Made by a program: the position numbers and the translations under genes. The notes below the pieces were generated by a model. That model did not search any database. It was not told where the DNA came from and was given only the letters and a program-made list of their open reading frames with translations. Below, one piece after another: positions 44,014 through 56,600 of a stretch of DNA of 64,000 nt; the stretch's first letter is position 1; each line of letters begins with the position of its first letter. This DNA is from Yarrowia lipolytica. Taxonomy: Eukaryota; Ascomycota; Dipodascomycetes; Dipodascales. The stretch is taken from contig NC_090772.1 in NCBI RefSeq assembly GCF_001761485.1, forward strand, positions 1,548,501 through 1,612,500. The letters are read 5' to 3'.

Positions 44014-46080
44014 CTAATAGCCATCACTTCCGCCTCCCTTTCGCCAGTAGTCAGCAACGGCGTGGATCTCGCCGTTGTCTTCTCTCGAAACAGCATTCAT
44101 GACCGACCGGGGAATCCAGTACTCAACGCCATGGCCACGGGCCTTCAGCGCCTGTCCAATGCTCTTTCTGCCTCCAATCTCAACATAGGCAATCTCGGGA
44201 ATCAGCTGATGATGCAGACGAGGGAAAGCCACGGTCTGGAGCAACGAAAGACCGTAGGAGTACTTTCGAACAATGGCCTGAAGAACACAGGTAACGATTC
44301 GCGAGCCTCCCGCAGCTCCAAGCACCAGCTCCACGTGGTCCGTCTTCTTGTTGTAAACAATCGTTGGAGTAGTGCTACTGAGAGGCCTCTTGCCAGGAGC
44401 AATGTAGTTGTAAATAGAAGGCCGGAGTTCGTAAGCATTGTCACGTGAGGGAATGGAAAAGTCGTCCATCTCGGAGTTGAGAATAACTCCCGTGACGTGA
44501 TCGTAGACGAGAGAACCAAACAGCAGGTTGACGGTGGTGGTCATGGAAACAGCCATTCCATTCTCGTCCAGAACAGAAAAGTGGGCAGTTCCGGCGGAAT
44601 CAGACACCTCGTAGGCGGGCTGGTAGTCTTCCCACGGCCGAGTATGGTAGTCGGAGATATTGTTGACGGCCTTGTCGGTCCAGTCTTGAGTAAGGAGGTA
44701 CTCGACCCGCTTCTTGTTGGACACGTCTGCGGGATCTCCAAGCTCCGTTCGAGCAGAAGAGGTGTACTTCATGGCCTCGGTGAGTCGCTGGATGGAAATG
44801 GGGTTTGAATCTCGGGGAATGAGGCCATTGGTGGCAAGTCCCAACAGAGAGAATCCCTGTCTGAACCAGTTGGCAGTCTTCTTGAGAATTCCAACACATC
44901 TGCCGGGTGCGTTCGTGTCCTTCTCTCGTTCCTTCTTATCGAGTTCATCGATAATATTGAGACCAACCACCAGAGCAGGGCCACTGCTGGGATTGTTGGC
45001 CACCAGAACCTCTCGACCGTAGAATTCGCCTCGAACGGGCTCCTCCACAATTGTCTGGTACTGCTCAAAGTCCTCTAGAGAAGCCACTCCTCCAGCCCGG
45101 TTGATGGCATCTACCAGCTTGGGTGCGATGGGGCCCTTGGGGTCGTAGAAAATGGCAGAAGAGCCGTTGTTGGCGATCAGAGTGAGTGTTTCAGCGAGAG
45201 CCTTTCGTGCAAGAACGTCGCCAGACTTAAGAGGACGAGCCTTGAAGGGGCTGGCGTTGGTAGAAGGGGTATCAACATACAGCCAGCTCCAGTCTCCGTT
45301 TCCGTATGCGGACAGATCATCCTCCGTGACTTCAAGAGCCAGCTCAAACGCCTTGTCAACGGTCCAACCTCGCTCGTTCAGTTCAATGACAGGCTCAAAT
45401 AGCTCCTTCCAGCTCAGAACGCCAGAAGTGTATCGCTTGTAAGCCTCATAAAGACCGTGAACTTCTCCGGGAATGGCCACGGCCAATCCTCCGAATTGGG
45501 CCTTCTTGGGATCATCCTTGAACATGTCCTTGGAAGCAGCCAGAGGAGCCGTCTCGCGGAAATCAAACGACAGATCACGTGTCTTGGCGTCTTTGACAAC
45601 CATGAAGCCTCCTCCTCCAATGCCACTGCTGAAGCCGTTGACACTTCCGATGCACAGAGCGACTGTGATGGAGGCGTCTACAGCTGATCCTCCTCGTCTC
45701 AGAATGTCGGTGCCCATGGTGGAGCATTGGGGGACATCACAAGACACGGCGGCCTTGGATCGGACCTCCAGGCGTTTTCTAGAGGGCGTATAGGTGCCTT
45801 TTCTCAGCGGAATGTTGATCTTCTTGTCGGTTGTGTGCAGCAGTCCATCTTGTCGCGACTTTTTGTAGTAGTTGGCATGTTGGTCTCCTGGTTGCCATCC
45901 TGACGTTGTGGGGAGTATTTGAATCTCCGAGTGTGTGGAGATCAGAAGACATGAGTACAGAACGACTCCGACCAGAGCCGCGGTGATCATTCGGTTCATC
46001 ATAGCGTAGTTGGTTGAACTAGAAAAAGTGCCAGACAAGTTGCTGGGGAGTAGTGAGTGAACCTGGTTCAAAAAGTTCAA
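44014..46080 (-). CDS. gamma-glutamyltransferase (glutathione hydrolase)
   Basis: Up to 688 residues from the ATG at 46080. A shorter start at 46002 (MMNRMITAALVGVV) would place the signal anchor MITAALVGVVLYSCLLI at the very N-terminus and is equally plausible. Family motifs are RGGSAVDASITVALCIG and NGFSSGIGGGGFMVV near residues 130-160, the autocatalytic nucleophile in SAGTAHFSVLDENG (Thr498 in the long numbering), NSEMDDFSIP, and GKRPLSSTTPTIV. The protein is made as one chain and cleaves itself before Thr498 into large and small subunits. It removes the gamma-glutamyl group of glutathione or transfers it to amino acids, usually in the vacuole lumen or at the cell surface. All key residues are present. 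Yeast counterpart: ECM38. Confidence 0.94.
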   Translation of the reverse strand: MNFLNQVHSLLPSNLSGTFSSSTNYAMMNRMITAALVGVVLYSCLLISTHSEIQILPTTSGWQPGDQHANYYKKSRQDGLLHTTDKKINIPLRKGTYTPSRKRLEVRSKAAVSCDVPQCSTMGTDILRRGGSAVDASITVALCIGSVNGFSSGIGGGGFMVVKDAKTRDLSFDFRETAPLAASKDMFKDDPKKAQFGGLAVAIPGEVHGLYEAYKRYTSGVLSWKELFEPVIELNERGWTVDKAFELALEVTEDDLSAYGNGDWSWLYVDTPSTNASPFKARPLKSGDVLARKALAETLTLIANNGSSAIFYDPKGPIAPKLVDAINRAGGVASLEDFEQYQTIVEEPVRGEFYGREVLVANNPSSGPALVVGLNIIDELDKKEREKDTNAPGRCVGILKKTANWFRQGFSLLGLATNGLIPRDSNPISIQRLTEAMKYTSSARTELGDPADVSNKKRVEYLLTQDWTDKAVNNISDYHTRPWEDYQPAYEVSDSAGTAHFSVLDENGMAVSMTTTVNLLFGSLVYDHVTGVILNSEMDDFSIPSRDNAYELRPSIYNYIAPGKRPLSSTTPTIVYNKKTDHVELVLGAAGGSRIVTCVLQAIVRKYSYGLSLLQTVAFPRLHHQLIPEIAYVEIGGRKSIGQALKARGHGVEYWIPRSVMNAVSREDNGEIHAVADYWRKGGGSDGY

Positions 46081-47120
46081 AAAGTTGGTTGTAGAAGATC
46101 GTCAACAAGTTGTCGAGAACTTGCTGGTCGATACAGATGTCTATGTCGCAGATTCACTCCTGCAAATAACTTGCCGGTTTCAAACTGCAGTTTGTGTTGG
46201 TACTGACCTGACCTGGGTGGAGTCGTTGCTTGTGGCGTTTGTGTCAAGTGTCGGACTAGATTAAGTACCGTTGCTTTCGTGGTGGCAAGGCGCTAACTGG
46301 CTGGATCCTCGACTTCAACTTTGGTATAGATCAGAGATAACCGCCAATTTCCGTTAACCCCGAAGCAATCGTGTGGCTGCAGTCAAAATTATTAGTAATC
46401 ACTAAACCTAATCCGGTGGCAACAGATCGGTGGCATTTTTCGGCTCGGAAGAGATGGTGAAAGTGGTTTTTGCCGACCCATAATTGTTGTTTACAAGTAG
46501 ATGGATCCCGTTGGTGGATTACTTCCCTTCCACGACTTCTCCGAGGCAAAACCCTGCCATTTTAGTGGAGATGAGTTTTAGTAAATTACCTAATACAGTC
46601 AGCTATAGCAACACATGAAAACAACATCTGAAGTAATATAGAAAAGATCAGCTGATCCAGTTACACAAAACCTACTTCCAAATGTATATATATATATATA
46701 ATGTTTTTCCCAATATTTTTTCCCTCTTCTGTTTCTTCAACTACAAACAAGAGTACCGGCACTTGTATACATCCTCTACTGGTGCCGTATACTATCTCGC
46801 AGTGCTATCTTGCAGAAATCTGCGGACTCCGAATGAGGGGGCTTGCCACTCTTGTCCATTGTGCATTGTCGTCGAGTCCGGAAAACAATTTTGCAAATTT
46901 CCTCCAATTTTTTTTGGTATTGGCCGCCTATGTTAACATACCAGGACAGTTGTAATATTTGTAATTATGGCGATTTTAATAGCTGGCACTTCGTGTGGCG
47001 GCTTTTGCGGTGCGGCTTACTTTGATATTATCTGGGGTAGAATATACGTGGATACCAACGATTCTGTGGGTTGGGGCTGGTTGCCCAGGTGACGGCAACG
47101 GCAACAACTGAGCTTATTTG

Positions 47121-47270
47121 GGGGTTAGGGTGTGTCCCGGTTAGGGTAGTTAATGCTAGGGTTAGGTTTCCTCTCTTTTTTTTGTATTCGGGTTAGGTGT
47201 TCTGCTTTGGATAATAGGGTTGGGGTTAATGGAATGACGCGCTGCCCCCTAACTAGGTTTAGGGTTGCTC
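47121..47270. promoter_or_regulatory. cluster of TTAGGG-type motifs upstream of histone H4
   Basis: GGGGTTAGGG (47121), GGTTAGGG (47139), AGGGTTAGG (47157), GGGTTAGG (47190), AGGGTTGGGGTT (47216) and TTTAGGGTTG (47258) occur within 150 bp. One more double motif lies at 47671-47682, 296 bp before the ATG. Such motifs bind telobox/Tbf1-type Myb factors in other fungi; regulation here is inference. Confidence 0.5.
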
Positions 47271-47600
47271 CGATTAGGACAAACTTGCTCCATGTGTAAA
47301 CTGAACAAGAACAAATGATTGAGGCAGCAACAGGTGTGCTGATCGTGGTTTATAAAACGGTGGCATCAATTTGAAGGCTATTTTCATCTTTTAATCTTCA
47401 GTATTCACCAATTATACTCTTTTATTCCTTCGGAAAATGTTACACAGGCGGGATTCGAACTGGTGTGGTGGGTTTCTGAGGCTGATTCTTTATGGAGGTA
47501 CATTTCCCGGCGTCGATCAGAAGAAGAAATGCGACCAGTAATGTCGCAGTAGTGCCTTTTCCGTAACCCAACCTTTTAAATCCCCCCATATCTTCCGTAA

Positions 47601-48368
<768 letters not shown>

Positions 48369-50680
48369 TTATTTATATTATATATGATATTGGAATGGAT
48401 TTATTATACTGAGCGTGTGTGGTAGATGTGGGTCATTCGCTGTAGTGTTTGCCACCGACCGAGCCGAGAGCGGTGAACTGTGTCTGGAGTACTCCTACTG
48501 ACTCTCGGCCTATGGGTGGTGATTATGGCACGTGTCCAATATAAGGTTGCGTAATGGAATGTTGCATGTTATGCGTAGAAGGTCTGTTCAACCAGGACCA
48601 CGTGGCACCAAATATTGCGTGGTATGTCGTGTTTATGAAGGCGTATATTTGTTCTCTGGGCGTACTTATGTCTACTGTCGAGTTTTCGTGCAGTTTTTCG
48701 AACATTATGTTCCTCCGTGGTTATCCCATAACATAGGCGACCTATTTACATACTACAAACAGCATCACATCTGGCATAAGATAGTATGTACTTGTAAGGA
48801 GCCAGGGGATATGTATCGGTACCCACCAATTAGTCAGCAGTGATCAACGGTGGTCACGTGGACTGGTCTACAAGCGCAGTAGTTTTACAATGGATTGTGT
48901 AGGTCGGAATGACTATAGGCATGAAGGGGATGAACAGGACAGGACCAGGTCACCGTCACGGGCGACAGTAGTCGTATTGCCACGACACGATTTCTTTAGA
49001 CTCCTGCTCACTCCGCCTCACTCCGCCCCACTCTGCCCCTCTCCGCCCCAACCCACGCAGTGCTGACACTTTTGATGGACAAGGTAAACGAAACGTAGAG
49101 AGCGACAGAAGACCCGCAAACTGGATGGATATCCACGCCATGGCCAGATGGACGTTCCCACGAGCCGGCAGGACGGTTCTCAAGCACACCGTTACCAACA
49201 AAGGGGGGTTTCAAGCTTCCGAGCCTCATGCACACTGGTCAGGACTTGGACACATGTTTGACGGGGGATGGACCATGTTTGACACTGTGGTTCTTGGCAG
49301 GCGATGGCAACGGTCGAGAGGAGATGGGCTGAAACGGTGTGAGACGCCAATGGCCCTTTATCAGCACGAGAAACATCCGTGTCGCGGTTGTATATGCTCG
49401 TTCGCACGCACATATGATGATGACTTCATCTTTATGTCCATATCCTCAACAAAGGCTATACTGTACCGGTGCCGGTAACTGTAGACGGGCTACTCCCGAT
49501 GGGGTCTCATTCCGTGAGGTATATCCGTGGTTGCTGGCAGGGCCTTTCCAAACCATAGAGTTGAGTTGTCGAGGACAGGGCCAGATTTGAGCTACTGTAC
49601 ACGTATTAACGACATCGTGTGGAGCCAAGAAAAAGAAGCCGAGGCCAAATCAAAAGGAACCGAGAAAAGAGCCATGGACACTATGGACGGTAGCGCCGGT
49701 GTCTACGAGCTATTCGGATCACCAGGTCCACAAGATCGGCTCTAGTCCGTCTAAGACGTGGTTCCCAGGCTTGCTTGGTCTCACCAGGTTTCTCTCGGAC
49801 TACACCAAGTACCGTACCGTACAGTACTGGAAATTGTATGTACTCGTACACCTGTATCGTACAGTATCTCTCTGTCACTGGCTCAACAAGTAGCACGTCA
49901 AATATGCATTGCGTGGTTGGAGGGACTCGGGCAAGGTTACGCGTTCGAAAAACGAAAATCAGCTAATGGCCATGTCTCGGGCGAACCCACAACATGGACG
50001 GGATAAGCTGGTCCACCTTGCAACGATTGGTCGCAAACGTGCCTGTTGATATATCATTATCGCGCTTCGATCAACTCCCCAACACTCCGTTAAACTTCGG
50101 CTAGGTGCAGCTCAACGTAAAACCGTCTGTCTAGCCAGAAAGTCAACTCACGGGAGTGCGGAAGTTGAGTTGAGTGTTGAGCGTGACAAGTGCCACGGCC
50201 CTGGATGGCGCTCTGCTAACAGAGGGCTGTGCTGTATAACAGTATAACAACATGTCTCGGGACTACAAGAAGTGAAAAGAGCGCTCAACTAGTTTTGTTC
50301 GTAGATAACGTTACCAGATGAAGCCAAACACCTCATGCCCTTGCCAGGTTTGCCAAATGCCGGAGAATCGTTTATTGTGAGATAATCCGTGCGGGAATTC
50401 AAACAGTCCATGTGGGGAGCAGCGGAAAATATAAAAAAAAAAGCAAACGGTTCACGTCCAGCCAATAGGAAACGGGTGTTTCCAAGCCCACAAATCTCAT
50501 AAAAGAGTACACCACGTACACTACAAGTACCCCTACCCCAGACTGCCCTTACCCTCTCGCCACATCCCCAAACCTGACCGCCCCCAGTGCATCTGTTGGA
50601 TTGTTGGATGCACCTACTAAAACCTAGAACCTTGTTGACCATAACGGTGCGCCAGATATAATTTAATCGTCTGCTCCTGA
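48369..50680. other. intergenic region upstream of ACC1
   Basis: 2.3 kb with only short chance frames on both strands. It includes a CACTCCGCC/CTCTCCGCCCC repeat at 49,010-49,050 and ACCGTACCGTACAGTACTGG-type palindromes at 49,810-49,865. The proximal ACC1 promoter should lie in the last few hundred bases. No classical TATA is obvious, although GATATAATTTAA occurs near 50656. Confidence 0.5.
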
Positions 50681-53600
50681 ATGCGACTGCAATTGAGGAC
50701 ACTAACACGTCGGTTTTTCAGGTGAGTAAACGACGGTGGCCGTGGCCACGACAGCCGAGGCGTCACGATGGGCCAGACGAGCACATTCTCGCCGCCACAA
50801 CCTCGCCAGCACAAGAAACTAACCCAGTATGGCTTCAGGATCTTCAACGCCAGATGTGGCTCCCTTGGTGGACCCCAACATTCACAAAGGTCTCGCCTCT
50901 CATTTCTTTGGACTCAATTCTGTCCACACAGCCAAGCCCTCAAAAGTCAAGGAGTTTGTGGCTTCTCACGGAGGTCATACAGTTATCAACAAGGTGAGTA
51001 TTTGACGTTTAGACTGTATAACAGGCGGCCGCAGTGCAACAACGACCAAAAAGGGTCGAAAAAGGGTCGAAAACGGACACAAAAGCTGGAAAACAAGAGT
51101 GTAATACATTCTTACACGTCCAATTGTTAGACAAACACGGCTGTTCGGTCCCAAAACCACCAGTATCACCTATTTTCCACTTGTGTCTCGGATCTGATCA
51201 TAATCTGATCTCAAGATGAAATTTACGCCACCGACATGATATTGTGATTTTCGGATTCTCCAGACCGAGCAGATTCCAGCAATACCACCACTTGCCCACC
51301 TTCAGCGGCCTCTCGGCGCGATTCGCCACTTTCCCCAACGAGTGTTACTAACCCAGGTCCTCATCGCTAACAACGGTATTGCCGCAGTAAAGGAGATCCG
51401 TTCAGTACGAAAATGGGCCTACGAGACCTTTGGCGACGAGCGAGCAATCTCGTTCACCGTCATGGCCACCCCCGAAGATCTCGCTGCCAACGCCGACTAC
51501 ATTAGAATGGCCGATCAGTACGTCGAGGTGCCCGGAGGAACCAACAACAACAACTACGCCAACGTCGAGCTGATTGTCGACGTGGCTGAGCGATTCGGCG
51601 TCGATGCCGTGTGGGCCGGATGGGGCCATGCCAGTGAAAATCCCCTGCTCCCCGAGTCGCTAGCGGCCTCTCCCCGCAAGATTGTCTTCATCGGCCCTCC
51701 CGGAGCTGCCATGAGATCTCTGGGAGACAAAATTTCTTCTACCATTGTGGCCCAGCACGCAAAGGTCCCGTGTATCCCGTGGTCTGGAACCGGAGTGGAC
51801 GAGGTTGTGGTTGACAAGAGCACCAACCTCGTGTCCGTGTCCGAGGAGGTGTACACCAAGGGCTGCACCACCGGTCCCAAGCAGGGTCTGGAGAAGGCTA
51901 AGCAGATTGGATTCCCCGTGATGATCAAGGCTTCCGAGGGAGGAGGAGGAAAGGGTATTCGAAAGGTTGAGCGAGAGGAGGACTTCGAGGCTGCTTACCA
52001 CCAGGTCGAGGGAGAGATCCCCGGCTCGCCCATCTTCATTATGCAGCTTGCAGGCAATGCCCGGCATTTGGAGGTGCAGCTTCTGGCTGATCAGTACGGC
52101 AACAATATTTCACTGTTTGGTCGAGATTGTTCGGTTCAGCGACGGCATCAAAAGATTATTGAGGAGGCTCCTGTGACTGTGGCTGGCCAGCAGACCTTCA
52201 CTGCCATGGAGAAGGCTGCCGTGCGACTCGGTAAGCTTGTCGGATATGTCTCTGCAGGTACCGTTGAATATCTGTATTCCCATGAGGACGACAAGTTCTA
52301 CTTCTTGGAGCTGAATCCTCGTCTTCAGGTCGAACATCCTACCACCGAGATGGTCACCGGTGTCAACCTGCCCGCTGCCCAGCTTCAGATCGCCATGGGT
52401 ATCCCCCTCGATCGAATCAAGGACATTCGTCTCTTTTACGGTGTTAACCCTCACACCACCACTCCAATTGATTTCGACTTCTCGGGCGAGGATGCTGATA
52501 AGACACAGCGACGTCCCGTCCCCCGAGGTCACACCACTGCTTGCCGAATCACATCCGAGGACCCTGGAGAGGGTTTCAAGCCCTCCGGAGGTACTATGCA
52601 CGAGCTCAACTTCCGATCCTCGTCCAACGTGTGGGGTTACTTCTCCGTTGGTAACCAGGGAGGTATCCATTCGTTCTCGGATTCGCAGTTTGGTCACATC
52701 TTCGCCTTCGGTGAGAACCGAAGTGCGTCTCGAAAGCACATGGTTGTTGCTTTGAAGGAACTATCTATTCGAGGTGACTTCCGAACCACCGTCGAGTACC
52801 TCATCAAGCTGCTGGAGACACCGGACTTCGAGGACAACACCATCACCACCGGCTGGCTGGATGAGCTTATCTCCAACAAGCTGACTGCCGAGCGACCCGA
52901 CTCGTTCCTCGCTGTTGTTTGTGGTGCTGCTACCAAGGCCCATCGAGCTTCCGAGGACTCTATTGCCACCTACATGGCTTCGCTAGAGAAGGGCCAGGTC
53001 CCTGCTCGAGACATTCTCAAGACCCTTTTCCCCGTTGACTTCATCTACGAGGGCCAGCGGTACAAGTTCACCGCCACCCGGTCGTCTGAGGACTCTTACA
53101 CGCTGTTCATCAACGGTTCTCGATGCGACATTGGAGTTAGACCTCTTTCTGACGGTGGTATTCTGTGTCTTGTAGGTGGGAGATCCCACAATGTCTACTG
53201 GAAGGAGGAGGTTGGAGCCACGCGACTGTCTGTTGACTCCAAGACCTGCCTTCTCGAGGTGGAGAACGACCCCACTCAGCTTCGATCTCCCTCTCCCGGT
53301 AAGCTGGTTAAGTTCCTGGTCGAGAACGGCGACCACGTGCGAGCCAACCAGCCCTATGCCGAGATTGAGGTCATGAAGATGTACATGACTCTCACTGCTC
53401 AGGAGGACGGTATTGTCCAGCTGATGAAGCAGCCCGGTTCCACCATCGAGGCTGGCGACATCCTCGGTATCTTGGCCCTTGATGATCCTTCCAAGGTCAA
53501 GCATGCCAAGCCCTTTGAGGGCCAGCTTCCCGAGCTTGGACCCCCCACTCTCAGCGGTAACAAGCCTCATCAGCGATACGAGCACTGCCAGAACGTGCTC

Positions 53601-56600
53601 CATAACATTCTGCTTGGTTTCGATAACCAGGTGGTGATGAAGTCCACTCTTCAGGAGATGGTTGGTCTGCTCCGAAACCCTGAGCTTCCTTATCTCCAGT
53701 GGGCTCATCAGGTGTCTTCTCTGCACACCCGAATGAGCGCCAAGCTGGATGCTACTCTTGCTGGTCTCATTGACAAGGCCAAGCAGCGAGGTGGCGAGTT
53801 TCCTGCCAAGCAGCTTCTGCGAGCCCTTGAGAAGGAGGCGAGCTCTGGCGAGGTCGATGCGCTCTTCCAGCAAACTCTTGCTCCTCTGTTTGACCTTGCT
53901 CGAGAGTACCAGGACGGTCTTGCTATCCACGAGCTTCAGGTTGCTGCAGGCCTTCTGCAGGCCTACTACGACTCTGAGGCCCGGTTCTGCGGACCCAACG
54001 TACGTGACGAGGATGTCATTCTCAAGCTTCGAGAGGAGAACCGAGATTCTCTTCGAAAGGTTGTGATGGCCCAGCTGTCTCATTCTCGAGTCGGAGCCAA
54101 GAACAACCTTGTGCTGGCCCTTCTCGATGAATACAAGGTGGCCGACCAGGCTGGCACCGACTCTCCTGCCTCCAACGTGCACGTTGCAAAGTACTTGCGA
54201 CCTGTGCTGCGAAAGATTGTGGAGCTGGAATCTCGAGCTTCTGCCAAGGTATCTCTGAAAGCCCGAGAGATTCTCATCCAGTGCGCTCTGCCCTCTCTAA
54301 AGGAGCGAACTGACCAGCTTGAGCACATTCTGCGATCTTCTGTCGTCGAGTCTCGATACGGAGAGGTTGGTCTGGAGCACCGAACTCCCCGAGCCGATAT
54401 TCTCAAGGAGGTTGTCGACTCCAAGTACATTGTCTTTGATGTGCTTGCCCAGTTCTTTGCCCACGATGATCCCTGGATCGTCCTTGCTGCCCTGGAGCTG
54501 TACATCCGACGAGCTTGCAAGGCCTACTCCATCCTGGACATCAACTACCACCAGGACTCGGACCTGCCTCCCGTCATCTCGTGGCGATTTAGACTGCCTA
54601 CCATGTCGTCTGCTTTGTACAACTCAGTAGTGTCTTCTGGCTCCAAAACCCCCACTTCCCCCTCGGTGTCTCGAGCTGATTCCGTCTCCGACTTTTCGTA
54701 CACCGTTGAGCGAGACTCTGCTCCCGCTCGAACCGGAGCGATTGTTGCCGTGCCTCATCTGGATGATCTGGAGGATGCTCTGACTCGTGTTCTGGAGAAC
54801 CTGCCCAAACGGGGCGCTGGTCTTGCCATCTCTGTTGGTGCTAGCAACAAGAGTGCCGCTGCTTCTGCTCGTGACGCTGCTGCTGCTGCCGCTTCATCCG
54901 TTGACACTGGCCTGTCCAACATTTGCAACGTTATGATTGGTCGGGTTGATGAGTCTGATGACGACGACACTCTGATTGCCCGAATCTCCCAGGTCATTGA
55001 GGACTTTAAGGAGGACTTTGAGGCCTGTTCTCTGCGACGAATCACCTTCTCCTTCGGCAACTCCCGAGGTACTTATCCCAAGTATTTCACGTTCCGAGGC
55101 CCCGCATACGAGGAGGACCCCACTATCCGACACATTGAGCCTGCTCTGGCCTTCCAGCTGGAGCTCGCCCGTCTGTCCAACTTCGACATCAAGCCTGTCC
55201 ACACCGACAACCGAAACATCCACGTGTACGAGGCTACTGGCAAGAACGCTGCTTCCGACAAGCGGTTCTTCACCCGAGGTATCGTACGACCTGGTCGTCT
55301 TCGAGAGAACATCCCCACCTCGGAGTATCTCATTTCCGAGGCTGACCGGCTCATGAGCGATATTTTGGACGCTCTAGAGGTGATTGGAACCACCAACTCG
55401 GATCTCAACCACATTTTCATCAACTTCTCAGCCGTCTTTGCTCTGAAGCCCGAGGAGGTTGAAGCTGCCTTTGGCGGTTTCCTGGAGCGATTTGGCCGAC
55501 GTCTGTGGCGACTTCGAGTCACCGGTGCCGAGATCCGAATGATGGTATCCGACCCCGAAACTGGCTCTGCTTTCCCTCTGCGAGCAATGATCAACAACGT
55601 CTCTGGTTACGTTGTGCAGTCTGAGCTGTACGCTGAGGCCAAGAACGACAAGGGCCAGTGGATTTTCAAGTCTCTGGGCAAGCCCGGCTCCATGCACATG
55701 CGGTCTATCAACACTCCCTACCCCACCAAGGAGTGGCTGCAGCCCAAGCGGTACAAGGCCCATCTGATGGGTACCACCTACTGCTATGACTTCCCCGAGC
55801 TGTTCCGACAGTCCATTGAGTCGGACTGGAAGAAGTATGACGGCAAGGCTCCCGACGATCTCATGACTTGCAACGAGCTGATTCTCGATGAGGACTCTGG
55901 CGAGCTGCAGGAGGTGAACCGAGAGCCCGGCGCCAACAACGTCGGTATGGTTGCGTGGAAGTTTGAGGCCAAGACCCCCGAGTACCCTCGAGGCCGATCT
56001 TTCATCGTGGTGGCCAACGATATCACCTTCCAGATTGGTTCGTTTGGCCCTGCTGAGGACCAGTTCTTCTTCAAGGTGACGGAGCTGGCTCGAAAGCTCG
56101 GTATTCCTCGAATCTATCTGTCTGCCAACTCTGGTGCTCGAATCGGCATTGCTGACGAGCTCGTTGGCAAGTACAAGGTTGCGTGGAACGACGAGACTGA
56201 CCCCTCCAAGGGCTTCAAGTACCTTTACTTCACCCCTGAGTCTCTTGCCACCCTCAAGCCCGACACTGTTGTCACCACTGAGATTGAGGAGGAGGGTCCC
56301 AACGGCGTGGAGAAGCGTCATGTGATCGACTACATTGTCGGAGAGAAGGACGGTCTCGGAGTCGAGTGTCTGCGGGGCTCTGGTCTCATTGCAGGCGCCA
56401 CTTCTCGAGCCTACAAGGATATCTTCACTCTCACTCTTGTCACCTGTCGATCCGTTGGTATCGGTGCTTACCTTGTTCGTCTTGGTCAACGAGCCATCCA
56501 GATTGAGGGCCAGCCCATCATTCTCACTGGTGCCCCCGCCATCAACAAGCTGCTTGGTCGAGAGGTCTACTCTTCCAACTTGCAGCTTGGTGGTACTCAG

